Below are positions 28,597 to 37,215 of a DNA stretch of 37,215 bases, one piece after another (positions within the stretch are counted from its first letter, which is position 1; each line of letters begins with the position of its first letter). The DNA is from Chara braunii (taxonomy: Eukaryota; Streptophyta; Charophyceae; Charales; Characeae). The notes under the pieces are model-generated. The model saw nothing but the letters and a program-made list of their open reading frames with translations. It was not told the DNA's origin and made no database searches. Position numbers and translations under genes: made by a program. The stretch is from assembly GCA_003427395.1 (NCBI GenBank), contig BFEA01000037.1, forward strand, positions 3,380,374 to 3,417,588, read 5' to 3'.

Positions 28597-29975
28597 TCAG
28601 TCCTTAACTTGTTGCCCCTCAGTTTCCTTATCCTCGGCCTCCTGAAGCCATTGCTCCACTGGGTCCCGACTTAGAAACCTGACCAATCGTTGCCCCGGGG
28701 AAGGTCCTTTCAATCCAGTTTCATCCAAATCTTTCAGTTCGAAGATGTTCAGTCTCACCCGCTTGGCGACCCGGTAGGGGCCTTTGAACCTCCTCCCCAG
28801 TTGTCCAGACCAAGTACTTTCCAGTGTCGAATTCCTTAGCAATACCATCTCCCCCACTTGAAGTGGCTCCTTTCTGACATTCTTAATCTCGTCCCACCTT
28901 GCTTTGTCCCTCATTCTGTTGTCTAGTACCCGGTTGGCGATGTTTTTCATTACTTCTTCGTTTTTGAGGACTTGTCGACATCTTGCCTCGATTAACTCTT
29001 TCGTGGTCATTCGCGGATCATCATCTAACCTGTTCCAGGTAGGTATCAAGGCCTCAACGGGAAAATCGATCTCCCTTCCGTACCAAAGTTCTGCTGGGAT
29101 ACATCCCGTTGTCCTCTTAGGTGTCATGTTCTCTGAAAAGACAGCCTGCTTGAGATACCTAGGCCAGCTTCCCAGATGATCCGCTGCGAGCTTTGCAATC
29201 GTGTTCTTTAATGTTCGGTGCCCTCTTTCTACAGGTGCATTGGCCTTTGGGTGATACGGCTCGATGAGTTTGATTGGTACGCAGAGTCTCTTAAGCATCC
29301 CCAATACTTCTTGGTTCACAAATTTTGTCCCATTGTCCGCTATGAATCTCCTGACGAAAGGATGCCTCAAGTAGAAGTCTTTTATCCAATTTGCTACACT
29401 TCTCCCTGTCTTTTTCTTGAGAGCGACGCCTCCACGAACCCACTCAAGTTGTCTCGCGCATCTAGAATATACCTGTACCCATCTGTTGATACAGACATGA
29501 CCGCAAGGTCAAGGTGGACCAGATGTCCCGGCCCTAGCACCCGTGTAGGTCTAAGCGACTCAAAGACACGTGTTGAGCTTCGTTCTTGGCAAATAAGGCA
29601 TGTCTGGTACTATATGGCGACCATGCTTGCCATGCCTGGCCAATAATAAAGTGGAGTTATCTTTGCGAGAGTCCCTTTGGACGATCGATGCCCTCCTGCT
29701 AACCCGTTGTGCATTGCCTGGATAACATCTAACTGCCTAGATCTTCCACACACAACTCTCCTAGGCATAGCACCTTCTTCTCTTCGGAACAGATGACCGC
29801 ACCTTAGGACGTACCTTTCGGCCTCCTCCCTTGCCTTAGCGCTGACTTCCGTGGGTTGCTTGTTTCCTAGCAACAACAACCCGATCTCCCAAAAGATCCC
29901 TTCGTATGTCTGGGCATAGAAAAACTCCTTCTCTTCGTGGTCCTCATCCTTTCTCCCCTGCATCTGGTTTACCAT
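28597..29975 (-). pseudogene. Gypsy-type integrase (zinc-binding, DDE core, GPY/F), broken
   Basis: The N-terminal zinc-binding part has HNGLAGGH and then CLICQ, separated by an in-frame TAG at 29610-29612. The core shows the first Asp in GHLVHLDLAVM (about 29510-29540), the second in FIADNGTKFVNQE (about 29320-29345) and the Glu in PVERGHRTLKNTI (about 29200-29235). A frame change near 29410 lies between the first and second acidic motifs. The C-terminus has a GPY/F-type module (LGRRFKGPYRVAKR, then FELKDLD) and ends at 28597. The enzyme inserts element cDNA into the genome. All catalytic residues remain, but the reading frame is interrupted. Confidence 0.88.
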
Positions 29976-29978
29976 CCA

Positions 29979-30653
29979 TTACAACTCTTTCTTCTCCCAA
30001 GATTCCACTAAGCTCATCACGGTTTCCCTGCCTCCCTCAACCGCCATTGCTATTAGCTCCTCCTTCGGTCCTACTATTGCTCCCCATGAATCTCTCTCCT
30101 CTTTACGACCTCGAGTGGTGACGGGTCCTTCTCTAAGTTCTGCTACTACGGCAGGCGCCACCTTCTCCAAAGTCNGGATCAACAGTTCTCCCGACGCGCA
30201 TTCTTCGCCCATCATTTCGTTGTCCACCGCAAGAGTTCCTCCCTTGAATTCAAGGAACGCGTCTATGGGCTCCTCCTCTTCCACCCCTTCTGGAGTGATG
30301 CAAACCCGGCGCAACCCATCGACCTTGTTTCTGATTCCCGCAATCCGTTCGATCTTGTAATCGAACTGCCAAATAAATCCTACCCATCTACCCACCGTCA
30401 GATCTATGGGCCTGTAATTCTTTAGGGCCCCCGCAACATTTGTCGGATCGATCCTAAGGATGAACCGCCTCCCAAATAGGTAGGCCTGGAAGGTCTTGAG
30501 GCAATGTAAAATGGCTAAGNCCTCNTTTTTGAACTGCGAGTACCGCCGTTCTGCGGAGTTCAAGGTTCTACTTTCGAACCTAATCGGTCTCTCTCTCCCT
30601 TCCTCATCCCGTTGAATCAGCACACCTCCTACGGCCAAGGGTCCTCCATTCGT
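29979..30653 (-). pseudogene. RNase H domain of the same pol, broken at its start
   Basis: Reads AVGGVLIQRDEEGRERPIRF, then SAERRYSQF, then a conserved RRFILRIDPTNVAGALKNY segment with the later Asp. The first catalytic motif, normally xTDGGP, reads TNGGP and is preceded by a TAA stop (30654-30656), so the first Asp is replaced by Asn. Ambiguous bases at 30520 and 30525 fall on the motif that should hold the catalytic Glu, so its state is unknown; another lies at 30175. About 100 linker residues follow before integrase. Confidence 0.85.
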
Positions 30654-31800
30654 TTATAGGATGAATGGTCGTCCTACTTCGTCATTAAAACAAGGCGCTG
30701 ACAAGGCGACTTGCTCGGATGTCAATATGTCCTTAAGGGTTTGGACAACTCCTTCTTGCTCTTCCGTCCAATCCATGGTTCCTTCTTCTCTGATCATGGC
30801 CCGGATAGGTTCGACAATCTTGGCAAAATTCTTAATGAAGATCCTCCAAAATCCGACTACGCCTAGGAAAGCTCTTACCTCCGTTGTCATGCACAGGGGT
30901 GTTGGCCATTGTGATACCTTGTCTGTCTTTGTCGGATCTGGCTTCCTACCATAACCCCCGCAGCGAAATCCTAGTATAGTTACTTCCGGTACTGCTAGAA
31001 TACTCTTTCGTCCGCTAGCTGTGATGTTATACACTTGGAACCGTCGGAGTAAGTCCTTAATGTCTTGCAGATGGTGCCATACAATTCTTCGAATCCCCGG
31101 CTGGACTTCAGTCTCGTCCTTCTCTTTAGCGCATTTGATTGGGTTGTCATCAATATAGGGCTCACATTTTTCTGGAAACGGTTACGGCTAGCATTCTCCT
31201 TTGTGCCTCGGCTACCGCGTTCGTAAAGCCCATAGGAGTCACCTGCATCTGCAACTGGCCTACGGGGGTGTGCATTGCGGTGTACGGCCTGTCCTGGACA
31301 TCCAATGGGAGTTGGTCATATCCTGAGTACAGATCTATCAGGGAGTAAATGCTCCGACCGACGTGCGATTCTGCTAATAAATCGACCTGAGGTAGCGAGC
31401 CAGCATCTCGGATGGTTACCACATTCAGCTTCTGCAGATCCTGAATCCACCTTAACGTCTTGTTGGGCTTTCGAAAGACGAACCACCGGTTCGCGTATGG
31501 CGACGCCGTAGGTTCTGTGACAAAGGAGTTCTTTTTGCTCGAAGAAGATCTGTCACTTCCCCTGTTATCCCAAATTCATAGGACGGACCCTTGTCATTCC
31601 AGCACTCATGTTCTACCGTGTGGATTCTGACCAGAGGAATCACCTTTGCGTCCAACCGTCCCTTTTGGTGATCGCTAAAAGCAAATGCCAGGTGAAACTC
31701 TTGGCAGGTCCTTTTGATCAGGCGGTTTTCCTCTTCCGTTAGGAATCCGTCTACCCCTATCTTCATTGTATCGACTACCTCATCTGGTATCCGATGCCCT
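30654..31800 (-). pseudogene. Reverse transcriptase domain of the same pol, frameshifted
   Basis: N to C: an entry segment (FLTEEENRLIKRTCQEFHLA), then after a frame change near 31530 the fingers motif NRWFVFRKPNKTLRWIQDL. Next are SLIDLYSGYDQLPL and MGFTNAVAEAQRRM. After another frame change near 31165 comes the catalytic box PYIDDN in place of the usual Y-[LVM]-D-D. The connection segment reads VRAFLGVVGFWRIFIKNFA. RT copies element RNA into DNA. The lesions make this copy inactive. Confidence 0.88.
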
Positions 31801-31904
31801 TCTGTCGCTCCTCTCTTGGATCACTCGAAGGACTTCCTCCTCCTTTTCCATGACCTCTTCCTTTGACGTCTTTTGCAGAATTGAGACTGGCTTCGCTTTC
31901 TTCC

Positions 31905-33251
31905 CTACCGGCTTGTACTTTCGAACACTTCCTTCCGGGATCTTTCTCCCAAAAAATGAACGGTCGGGATTGCCCTTGTCGCCTCTACGACCCGTGGTTG
32001 AATACTAACTAATTTTCCATTCAGACAATACCCCTTTTGCACCTCTCCTTCGAATTTGGCCAAGGCTGCCGAGTCCACTCCTACCTTATGGTATTTGAGG
32101 GTCTTGATGAGCTGTAACAAATCCGGGATCTCGAGTGCGACTTCCGGCACGTCCATGCATACTTCTTTCTGTTTGGGCAGACTGGCACCGAGTTCTACTT
32201 CTGACTCCTTTTCTGCTACCATAACACCTAAGACTTCGTCCTCCTGCCTCCTCTTCTTCTGGGGCAGGCCCATCTTGATCCATTCCTTCTTATTGAATGC
32301 CTCCTCAATCATAATTTCTACCCTTTCTCTCACGCCCTCCATCCGCGCGAAAGCCCCTTTTCGTGCGCTATCTTCGAACGACGGTGACCACCTTGCCAAC
32401 TTCCACTTCGGAGGGTCTCCTCCTGTCCCAAGGAGTGGGGGGAGCTCTCCCCGTCCGGTTACCGGGTCCTCTATATCTACCATGTACGTGCCATCGTGCA
32501 AGTGCATGCCTATCATTTCTACGTTTGCGCACCATGGCCTCCCAAGGATAATGTCGTGATCCATTTCCTCCATTACGGTCATCCGCTGAAACGACCAGAT
32601 TGACACCCTGATTCCTGCCTTGACTGCACATTTCATGACATACCCTGCGAATGAAATTTCCCCACCGGCTCCCCGGATGCTCCCCGTTACTTCCTTAATT
32701 ACCGTACAGCCTGTGATTGTTGCGAAATCTCTCCTTATGAGAGTGATTTCTGCTCCCCCGTCTACTAATGCATCGGTATGATGTTTTCCGATCTGAATCT
32801 TCAATTTCCCTACGGGTAGCGCATGGAAACTGAACTTTGTCCCAGGAGGTGCCCTCATGACTTCGCCACCTTCTCGGTCTGGCAGGCTCAAACGGATGTC
32901 TGCAAAAGCTTTCTCAAGATCCTCCAGATCCCCGCGACTCCTTTGAAGGTTAGCAACCTCTTGCGAAACTTCTTCATCCCTTTCTTCTTCTGGTAATTCG
33001 GGGTTGTCGTCTATTTCTACTCGCCGCCGAGTCAACAGTTGTCTAAGCCCTTTGAGCAACCTAGGGCTAGCCTGCAACATGGTCTGAAACGACACCGACA
33101 CCATGGTTCCTAGTAACTTGCTAAGGGTGTCGTCGATCTCGGGCAAGGTTAAGATCGGGATTTGATACTGAAACTTCTTCTTGGCAGCGGTAACCTTGTC
33201 TGCAGGCTCCTCTTCCCTAGGTTTCCCATAGACTTTCTCTTGTTCCCCGGC
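31905..33251 (-). pseudogene. Protease region of the same gag-pol
   Basis: The frame follows directly after a TAG at 33252-33254 in the same register as gag. The retropepsin active-site loop reads TDALVDGGAEITLI, so the triplet is D-G-G, not D-S/T-G; the flap-side and second motifs are FAGYVMKCAV and HDIILGRPW. A long charged linker to RT follows. The frame ends at 31905 through a shift: another frame (from about 31920 to 31790) continues the protein-like sequence (KPVSILQKTSKEEVMEKEEE) before RT. The protease would cleave the Gag-Pol polyprotein. Confidence 0.82.
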
Positions 33252-35168
33252 CTAAGGCTCTGCCGGGGGTACGGAGCTTCCAGCAACCTCTTCCATCACG
33301 GTGTCACGGATAATCCTTCTCCCGTCCGTCCCTAGCCGAGTAGTCGCGTTCACCCTATCACGTCCGTCGTTTTCCAAAATGAAGTTGACCTGCGGCCCGC
33401 GGCCCTGAAGTTGATCCCAGATGATTTCGACCACCGGCTCAGCTTCTACGGCTGCTATCTCTAGCCCATTGAGCATGATAACGGCTTGCCTCATCCCCCC
33501 TGGCGAGTTCCAATTTAGCCGTTCTCCTTGTGGTCCGAATATCTTTCCCTTTAACGACCTGGTACATCTCCTTTTTAATATATCATGGTTGAGTTTTGGA
33601 CATGCGCCCACATAATGTCTCATCGCGGTGTAGTATCTGCACTGCTCGTTAGCTGGGTCTCTCCGTCCAAATCCTCGATTGGCTACCCCGGGCGGAACTG
33701 CGGCTTCCTGGGAAGGGAGGGCGGGTCGGGATACTTGCGCCTGCATAACCATTAGTGCTTTTTCCACCCTTTCAATTTTGTGGTTGACTCCGTGCACCCG
33801 TTCGTGTAGGCTTTCAATCCGCTTCTTTACCTTGTCGCGTGTCTTACCGGTCAGGTCTATGACCTCCCCTTCCTTAAGCAAGGCCAACATCTCGGTCACT
33901 ACCGTCTTTTCGGCCAGGTCCGTTACGGTGCTAAAATCCACATCCCTGGTGTTTACGAACTTGCTCGTCTGCTGGTAGGCTGACAGAATCTTGTCTTTGT
34001 CGAACTCGGAGAACTGCCTGAGGAAGTATTTGCTCATTATTCGGTCCGTAACCCCGGGGATCCTTAGTGCTACCAGAGTGAATTCCCGTAGGAAGTCATT
34101 GTACGTTGCAAAGTTCTTCCTCTGAACTGCCGCTAAGTCGGCCTCCGTAACAATTTTCTCTGCTACCAGATATTTTCTCATCATCACATCCGGGGTCTCC
34201 TTCCAAGACCGGCTTGCAGTCACAATGGCCATTATGTCCCGCCCTAGGCTCAGTGACACATGTTGTCCTAGATGATCCATCTTTTCTTCTTCTGTCCATT
34301 TCAGTAACGCAGCTAGGTTCTCATAGTTGATTAGGAACTCCGTGATATTTGCCCCGTCGAACGTCAACTTTTTCTTAGCGTCCGCTAGGTAGCCCTGATT
34401 TTTGTTCAGTGCTCGTGCGAGGGATGATACTATCTTCTTAAGGCCGCCCTCGGAACTACTGGCCTCGCCCGCCATACTGGTATCCGGTCCTTCCTTGCCG
34501 GCCTTCTGTCCCTCCCTAGTCTTTGCAGTTCCTTCCGGGTCGAATCATCCCAACACCCTTTCCCTGAGGCTCCAGAGCCCTTCACACCCCCGCGTTACCG
34601 CCGGCGTAGTCGGCAGACGGCTAGCCCTACTATCTATGGCTGGTGGGTTTGTAGCTTTCTCCGCTTCCATCCCCGGAGAGTTCTCTCTTTCTTTCCTCCT
34701 TTTGCTCGACGTTCCCCCACGGTCGCTACCCTTATTCCCTTGCCCAGTTCCGCCTCGGCCGGTCCTCCTTTCATCCCGCGGTTCTTCCTGCAGGGGCCCT
34801 TCTTCGTTCCCAGTCATCATTTCCTCGATCAATCTTGCCTTGTACTCCGCGGTCCTTTTTTCTATTTTTGCTAGTTTGCGCCTCACATCCGTGACCCTTA
34901 CTTTCTTAGACACAACTCCCTCTGAATTCCGGGGGCTTGTCCTATCCTTGTTTCTGCCCTCCTTGGTTTCCTGAGTCCCTTGCCTGCTTCCCCCGGCTTT
35001 CCCCGAGCTTTCCCCTGAGGAGATTCCCTTCCGGTTCCCTTTGGTACCATCCGGATTTATCGATTCTCTGTCTTTCTGCCCTTCCTCGCTTTGTACGGCA
35101 CTGCCTCCTAAGCCTGGTCCTCCTTTGCTCTTACGGTTACCTGTCTCGTCCTCATCCTCTGTTGCCAT
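33252..35168 (-). pseudogene. Gag of the same element, one internal stop, damaged zinc knuckle
   Basis: The start is taken at the ATG at 35168 (MATEDEDETGNR), since it begins a continuous frame; upstream residues in this frame look untranslated. Residues 1-200 are hydrophilic and Gly/Lys/Glu-rich with a basic helix (VRRKLAKIEKRTAEYKARL). A TGA at 34545-34547 interrupts, and the same frame resumes with MAGEASSSEGG. The capsid-like part (LTFDGANITEFLINYENLAA to about 33900) is helical. A basic nucleocapsid follows with CRYYTAMRHYVGAC: spacing is that of a CX2CX4HX4C knuckle, but the second Cys is Tyr. The frame ends in TAG and pol continues in the same frame. Confidence 0.8.
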
Positions 35169-35225
35169 TTTCCCTAGTTCTGCATAAACCAGAGAATTCC
35201 CTAGGACACACGCACCGTGAGGCAT

Positions 35226-35632
35226 TTAGGTTCCCTAGGTTCCGGCTTCGTTGGCTTATCTTTATTCGGGAGATAGCCTTCCCCCTATTTCCATTTCTTG
35301 ATTGCTTCCCTAAGAAGGAGCCACGACTGGCCCTGCTGCCCTGCCGAGCTAAGGGCGTGACTTAGTTTCCTTTATCACAGGCTCGTTTAGAGCGCCCTTG
35401 CCCCGTCGAGCCGGTGCGTGGGAGTCCGGCTTAGGCATCCCGCTAGGGAAAGTTTTCCGAGCAGTATTCCCCTTTTCGACCTTCAGGGTCATGTCAACCA
35501 TTAGGAGTCTACCCCCTTTACTGTCTAGCGGGTTCTGATCATCCGGGTCCGAGGCCCTTTCTTATTTCCATCGGCGAACTTCTGTACGTAGTGGACAATA
35601 CTCGATTTGCCCTATTGGCCCGCCTGCGGGTG
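35226..35632. other. Spacer between the upstream ORF and gag
   Basis: No open frame with recognisable content and no LTR terminus or primer binding site on the minus strand. It is probably leader sequence of the minus-strand element. Confidence 0.35.
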
Positions 35633-36367
35633 CTAGTCCCGTTCTCGCCCTCGTGGCCCTTCGGGTTCAGTAGGCTCTTCGAATAGTTGTGCCACCCCCG
35701 CTAGATAACTTTCCCCTATCTCGATTTCCCTTTCGATTATGCGTTCGCATCCCGCCCAGTCTAGCCGTGGCACCCTAAACATCAGGATATGGATGACTTT
35801 CAATAACTCGTGGGCCTTGTTTCCCCAGAACAACCTATGCTCCACAGCGACATCGTAGAACATCCCAATGGTCGGGGGGAGGAAGTGATCTACCCAGACT
35901 ATCGCCGAGTTTGCCTGTTCCTGCGCCCTCGCGAGGCTCCCGAAGACGAGGTCTATCATAAAACGGGGAACTCGGCACCTCAGCTGTGTGGTTGGTGCCC
36001 TGAATTCCCTCCGACCTCCCATTTCCACCCGGGTAAGTAAATCCACGTTTCTTCTAGCCCTGACTGATTGTCGTATCCGTGTCAACACCCGGACCGCCCT
36101 CCGAAAGACGGGAGCCAGCTCGTGGCCTTGCGCTATTCCTATCCCCAGCAAGTGCCACCCAGCCTCGGGTAGGTACAGGGCCCCAATTACCTCTAAACTG
36201 GAGAATAGATCATCCCCTGGTCCCCGGTTGATTCTCATTCCCATCCACCGACATTCTACTAACATGAAGGCGGTGTCTCTCCCCAAAGTTACGGCCCGCC
36301 ATTCTACGTTGAATCCCCGATAGTTAGAACTCGATGAGAGGGATACTTCCCATCGTCCGCCGTTATT
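35633..36367 (-). CDS. ORF of unknown function upstream of gag (about 245 codons open)
   Basis: The frame is open from just after a TAG at 36368-36370 to the stop at 35633; the first ATG is at 36265. The sequence is protein-like throughout. It has a beta-rich start (GRWEVSLSSSS, FNVEWRAVTLG), a GALYLPEAGWHLLGIGIAQG segment, basic helices (FRRAVRVLTRIRQSVRARRN), a conserved-looking SAIVWVDHFLPPTIGMFYDV and an acidic tail (LFEEPTEPEG). It has no stops, unlike the gag-pol downstream on the same strand. I do not recognise a domain. It may be an additional 5' ORF of the retroelement or an unrelated gene fragment; the minus-strand fragment at 36568-36744 may be related. Confidence 0.5.
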   Translation of the reverse strand, partial: NNGGRWEVSLSSSSNYRGFNVEWRAVTLGRDTAFMLVECRWMGMRINRGPGDDLFSSLEVIGALYLPEAGWHLLGIGIAQGHELAPVFRRAVRVLTRIRQSVRARRNVDLLTRVEMGGRREFRAPTTQLRCRVPRFMIDLVFGSLARAQEQANSAIVWVDHFLPPTIGMFYDVAVEHRLFWGNKAHELLKVIHILMFRVPRLDWAGCERIIEREIEIGESYLAGVAQLFEEPTEPEGPRGRERD

Positions 36368-36394
36368 CTAGGGCGGTCTGGGGTACCAGGGCTC

Positions 36395-36436
36395 GCGTTC
36401 CATTCGCACACGGGGTTGGCGTTCCATTCGCACACG
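36395..36436. repeat. 18-bp direct repeat
   Basis: GCGTTCCATTCGCACACG at 36395-36412 and 36419-36436, separated by 6 bp. Confidence 0.9.
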
Positions 36437-36567
36437 TCTTGCTGCCATTGTTGCCTTGGTGATTCCCTGCATAGTCCACATAGAAAGGGTTACAGCCAAT
36501 CCTCAGTAAACATCCACCCACTGCCCCCTTTACCCTTCATGTTTTCATTCTTCTGCTTTGGTCCCAA

Positions 36568-36744
36568 CTATCCCTCCATATCCCCAGGAGCAGCAACCTC
36601 CTCCGGTTGTTCGTACAGTCGGTAAAGGTCATCTATGTAGGTTGCGCCCCGACCTACTTCCCGCCAGATGACTCTCCACATAGCCTCATCACTTATTTGC
36701 GGAACTCCTGGCCTAGTATTTACTGCCGCTCGTAGTATACAAAG
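36568..36744 (-). pseudogene. C-terminal fragment of an unknown ORF, cut by the hAT-like element
   Basis: Fifty-nine codons with protein-like content (ISDEAMWRVIWREVGRGATY, then IDDLYRLYEQPEE) ending at 36568. The frame upstream of 36744 belongs to the transposon terminus, so the true N-terminus is lost or lies beyond the insertion. It may be an earlier part of the ORF at 35633-36367. Confidence 0.4.
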
Positions 36745-37215
36745 CAGAGGTGGCAACTGAGATTTTTTTGAATACCTGTACCTTACCTACCCATACCCTC
36801 TTTGAAAACTAACCACCCATACCCTCTTTGAAAACTAACCACCCATACCCTCTTTGAAAACTAACCACCCATACCCATGTATAGATGGCCTACCGGACCT
36901 TTACCCATCCTTACCTGCCCAAAAAAAAAAAAAAGTGTACCCGTACCTGCCCTACCTGAACCCCTTCAAACTGTAACTGCCCATAACTGCCCATGGACTT
37001 TCTGTTTCAAAACTGCCCATGGCCACCTACACCCAACCTTTTGTTAACCACCTGTACCGTACCCAACCAATTGTTTTTCACCCGTACCCACCCGTACCCA
37101 CCCACAATTGTATGCACCCACCCATAACCATCCACACTTGTGACCCACCCTCCCCTAACCACACCTAACTGTCCTCAACCGCACTTAACTGCCCCTAAAT
37201 GTCCCCAACTGCCCC
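36745..37215 (+). mobile_element. Left terminus of a hAT-like DNA transposon (runs off the window)
   Basis: The sequence starts CAGAGGTGGCAACTGA, which fits the CAG(A/G)G(G/A)TGGCAA terminal repeat common in plant hAT elements. The following 450 bp is a dense field of TACCC/CACCC words (CCGTACCCACCCGTACCCAC), like the subterminal binding-site repeats of this superfamily. The preceding 8 bp, ATACAAAG (36737-36744), would be the target duplication; the partner is outside the window. A 14-bp A run lies at 36921-36934. No transposase is visible. Confidence 0.65.
36795..36872 (+). repeat. 26-bp direct repeat, three units
   Basis: ACCCTCTTTGAAAACTAACC followed by ACCCAT, starting at 36795, 36821 and 36847, identical in all three. 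Confidence 0.95.

Overview
The window looks like transposon- and satellite-dominated intergenic DNA from a large plant-type (streptophyte) nuclear genome. Evidence: several Ty3/gypsy LTR retrotransposons, an initiator-Met-tRNA-type primer binding site, PIF/Harbinger and hAT DNA-transposon remains, long microsatellites, and a 2.6-kb satellite block with an assembly gap. The style of the retroelement proteins suggests a charophyte alga such as Chara, but this is an impression from memory and was not tested. I see no convincing intact host gene, rRNA, tRNA gene or CRISPR array. Almost every open frame that can be classified belongs to a mobile element, and most of those are broken.

Layout. 1-936: the RT/RNase H end of a gypsy pol on + that stops without an integrase. 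2.0-3.15 kb: a candidate 817-bp inverted-repeat element inserted in a degenerate repeat, ending in a 37-bp poly(A). 3.3-5.6 kb: two hypothetical ORFs. 6.15-7.43 kb: a frameshifted PIF/Harbinger transposase on -. 7.43-13.15 kb: two LTRs of one retrotransposon family in inverted orientation. The left LTR has a PBS and the right one a polypurine tract, and each is bounded on its outer side by the same 5-bp target duplication, as if one insertion had been split by an inversion. 13.16-14.45 kb: gag/protease remains of that family on -. 14.6-16.3 kb: a frameshifted gene of unknown family on -. 17.7-20.3 kb: two adjacent satellite subfamilies with nearly the same 91-92-bp period, joined by a hybrid monomer. 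20.4-25 kb: pyrimidine-rich repetitive DNA with a recurring palindrome, 64-bp minisatellites and a duplicated polypurine block leading into an LTR-like start at 25110. 27.3-36.7 kb: one large gypsy-type element on - with gag, protease, RT, RNase H, integrase and an extra downstream ORF, preceded by a further ORF of unknown function. 36.745 kb to the end: the terminus of a hAT-like element.

How the parts relate. In the large - strand element the order gag-PR-RT-RNase H-IN is canonical. The defects are frameshifts plus nonsense codons and lost key residues, most of which can be read as C-to-T or G-to-A changes, the decay expected of methylated, silenced repeats. The inverted LTR pair has TATA boxes firing toward each other, so any read-through transcripts would be complementary. 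The main novelty candidates are the split insertion, the two-subfamily satellite, the extra ORFs of the - strand element, the palindrome family and the unknown frameshifted gene. No database search was possible; family calls rest on motifs read by eye.
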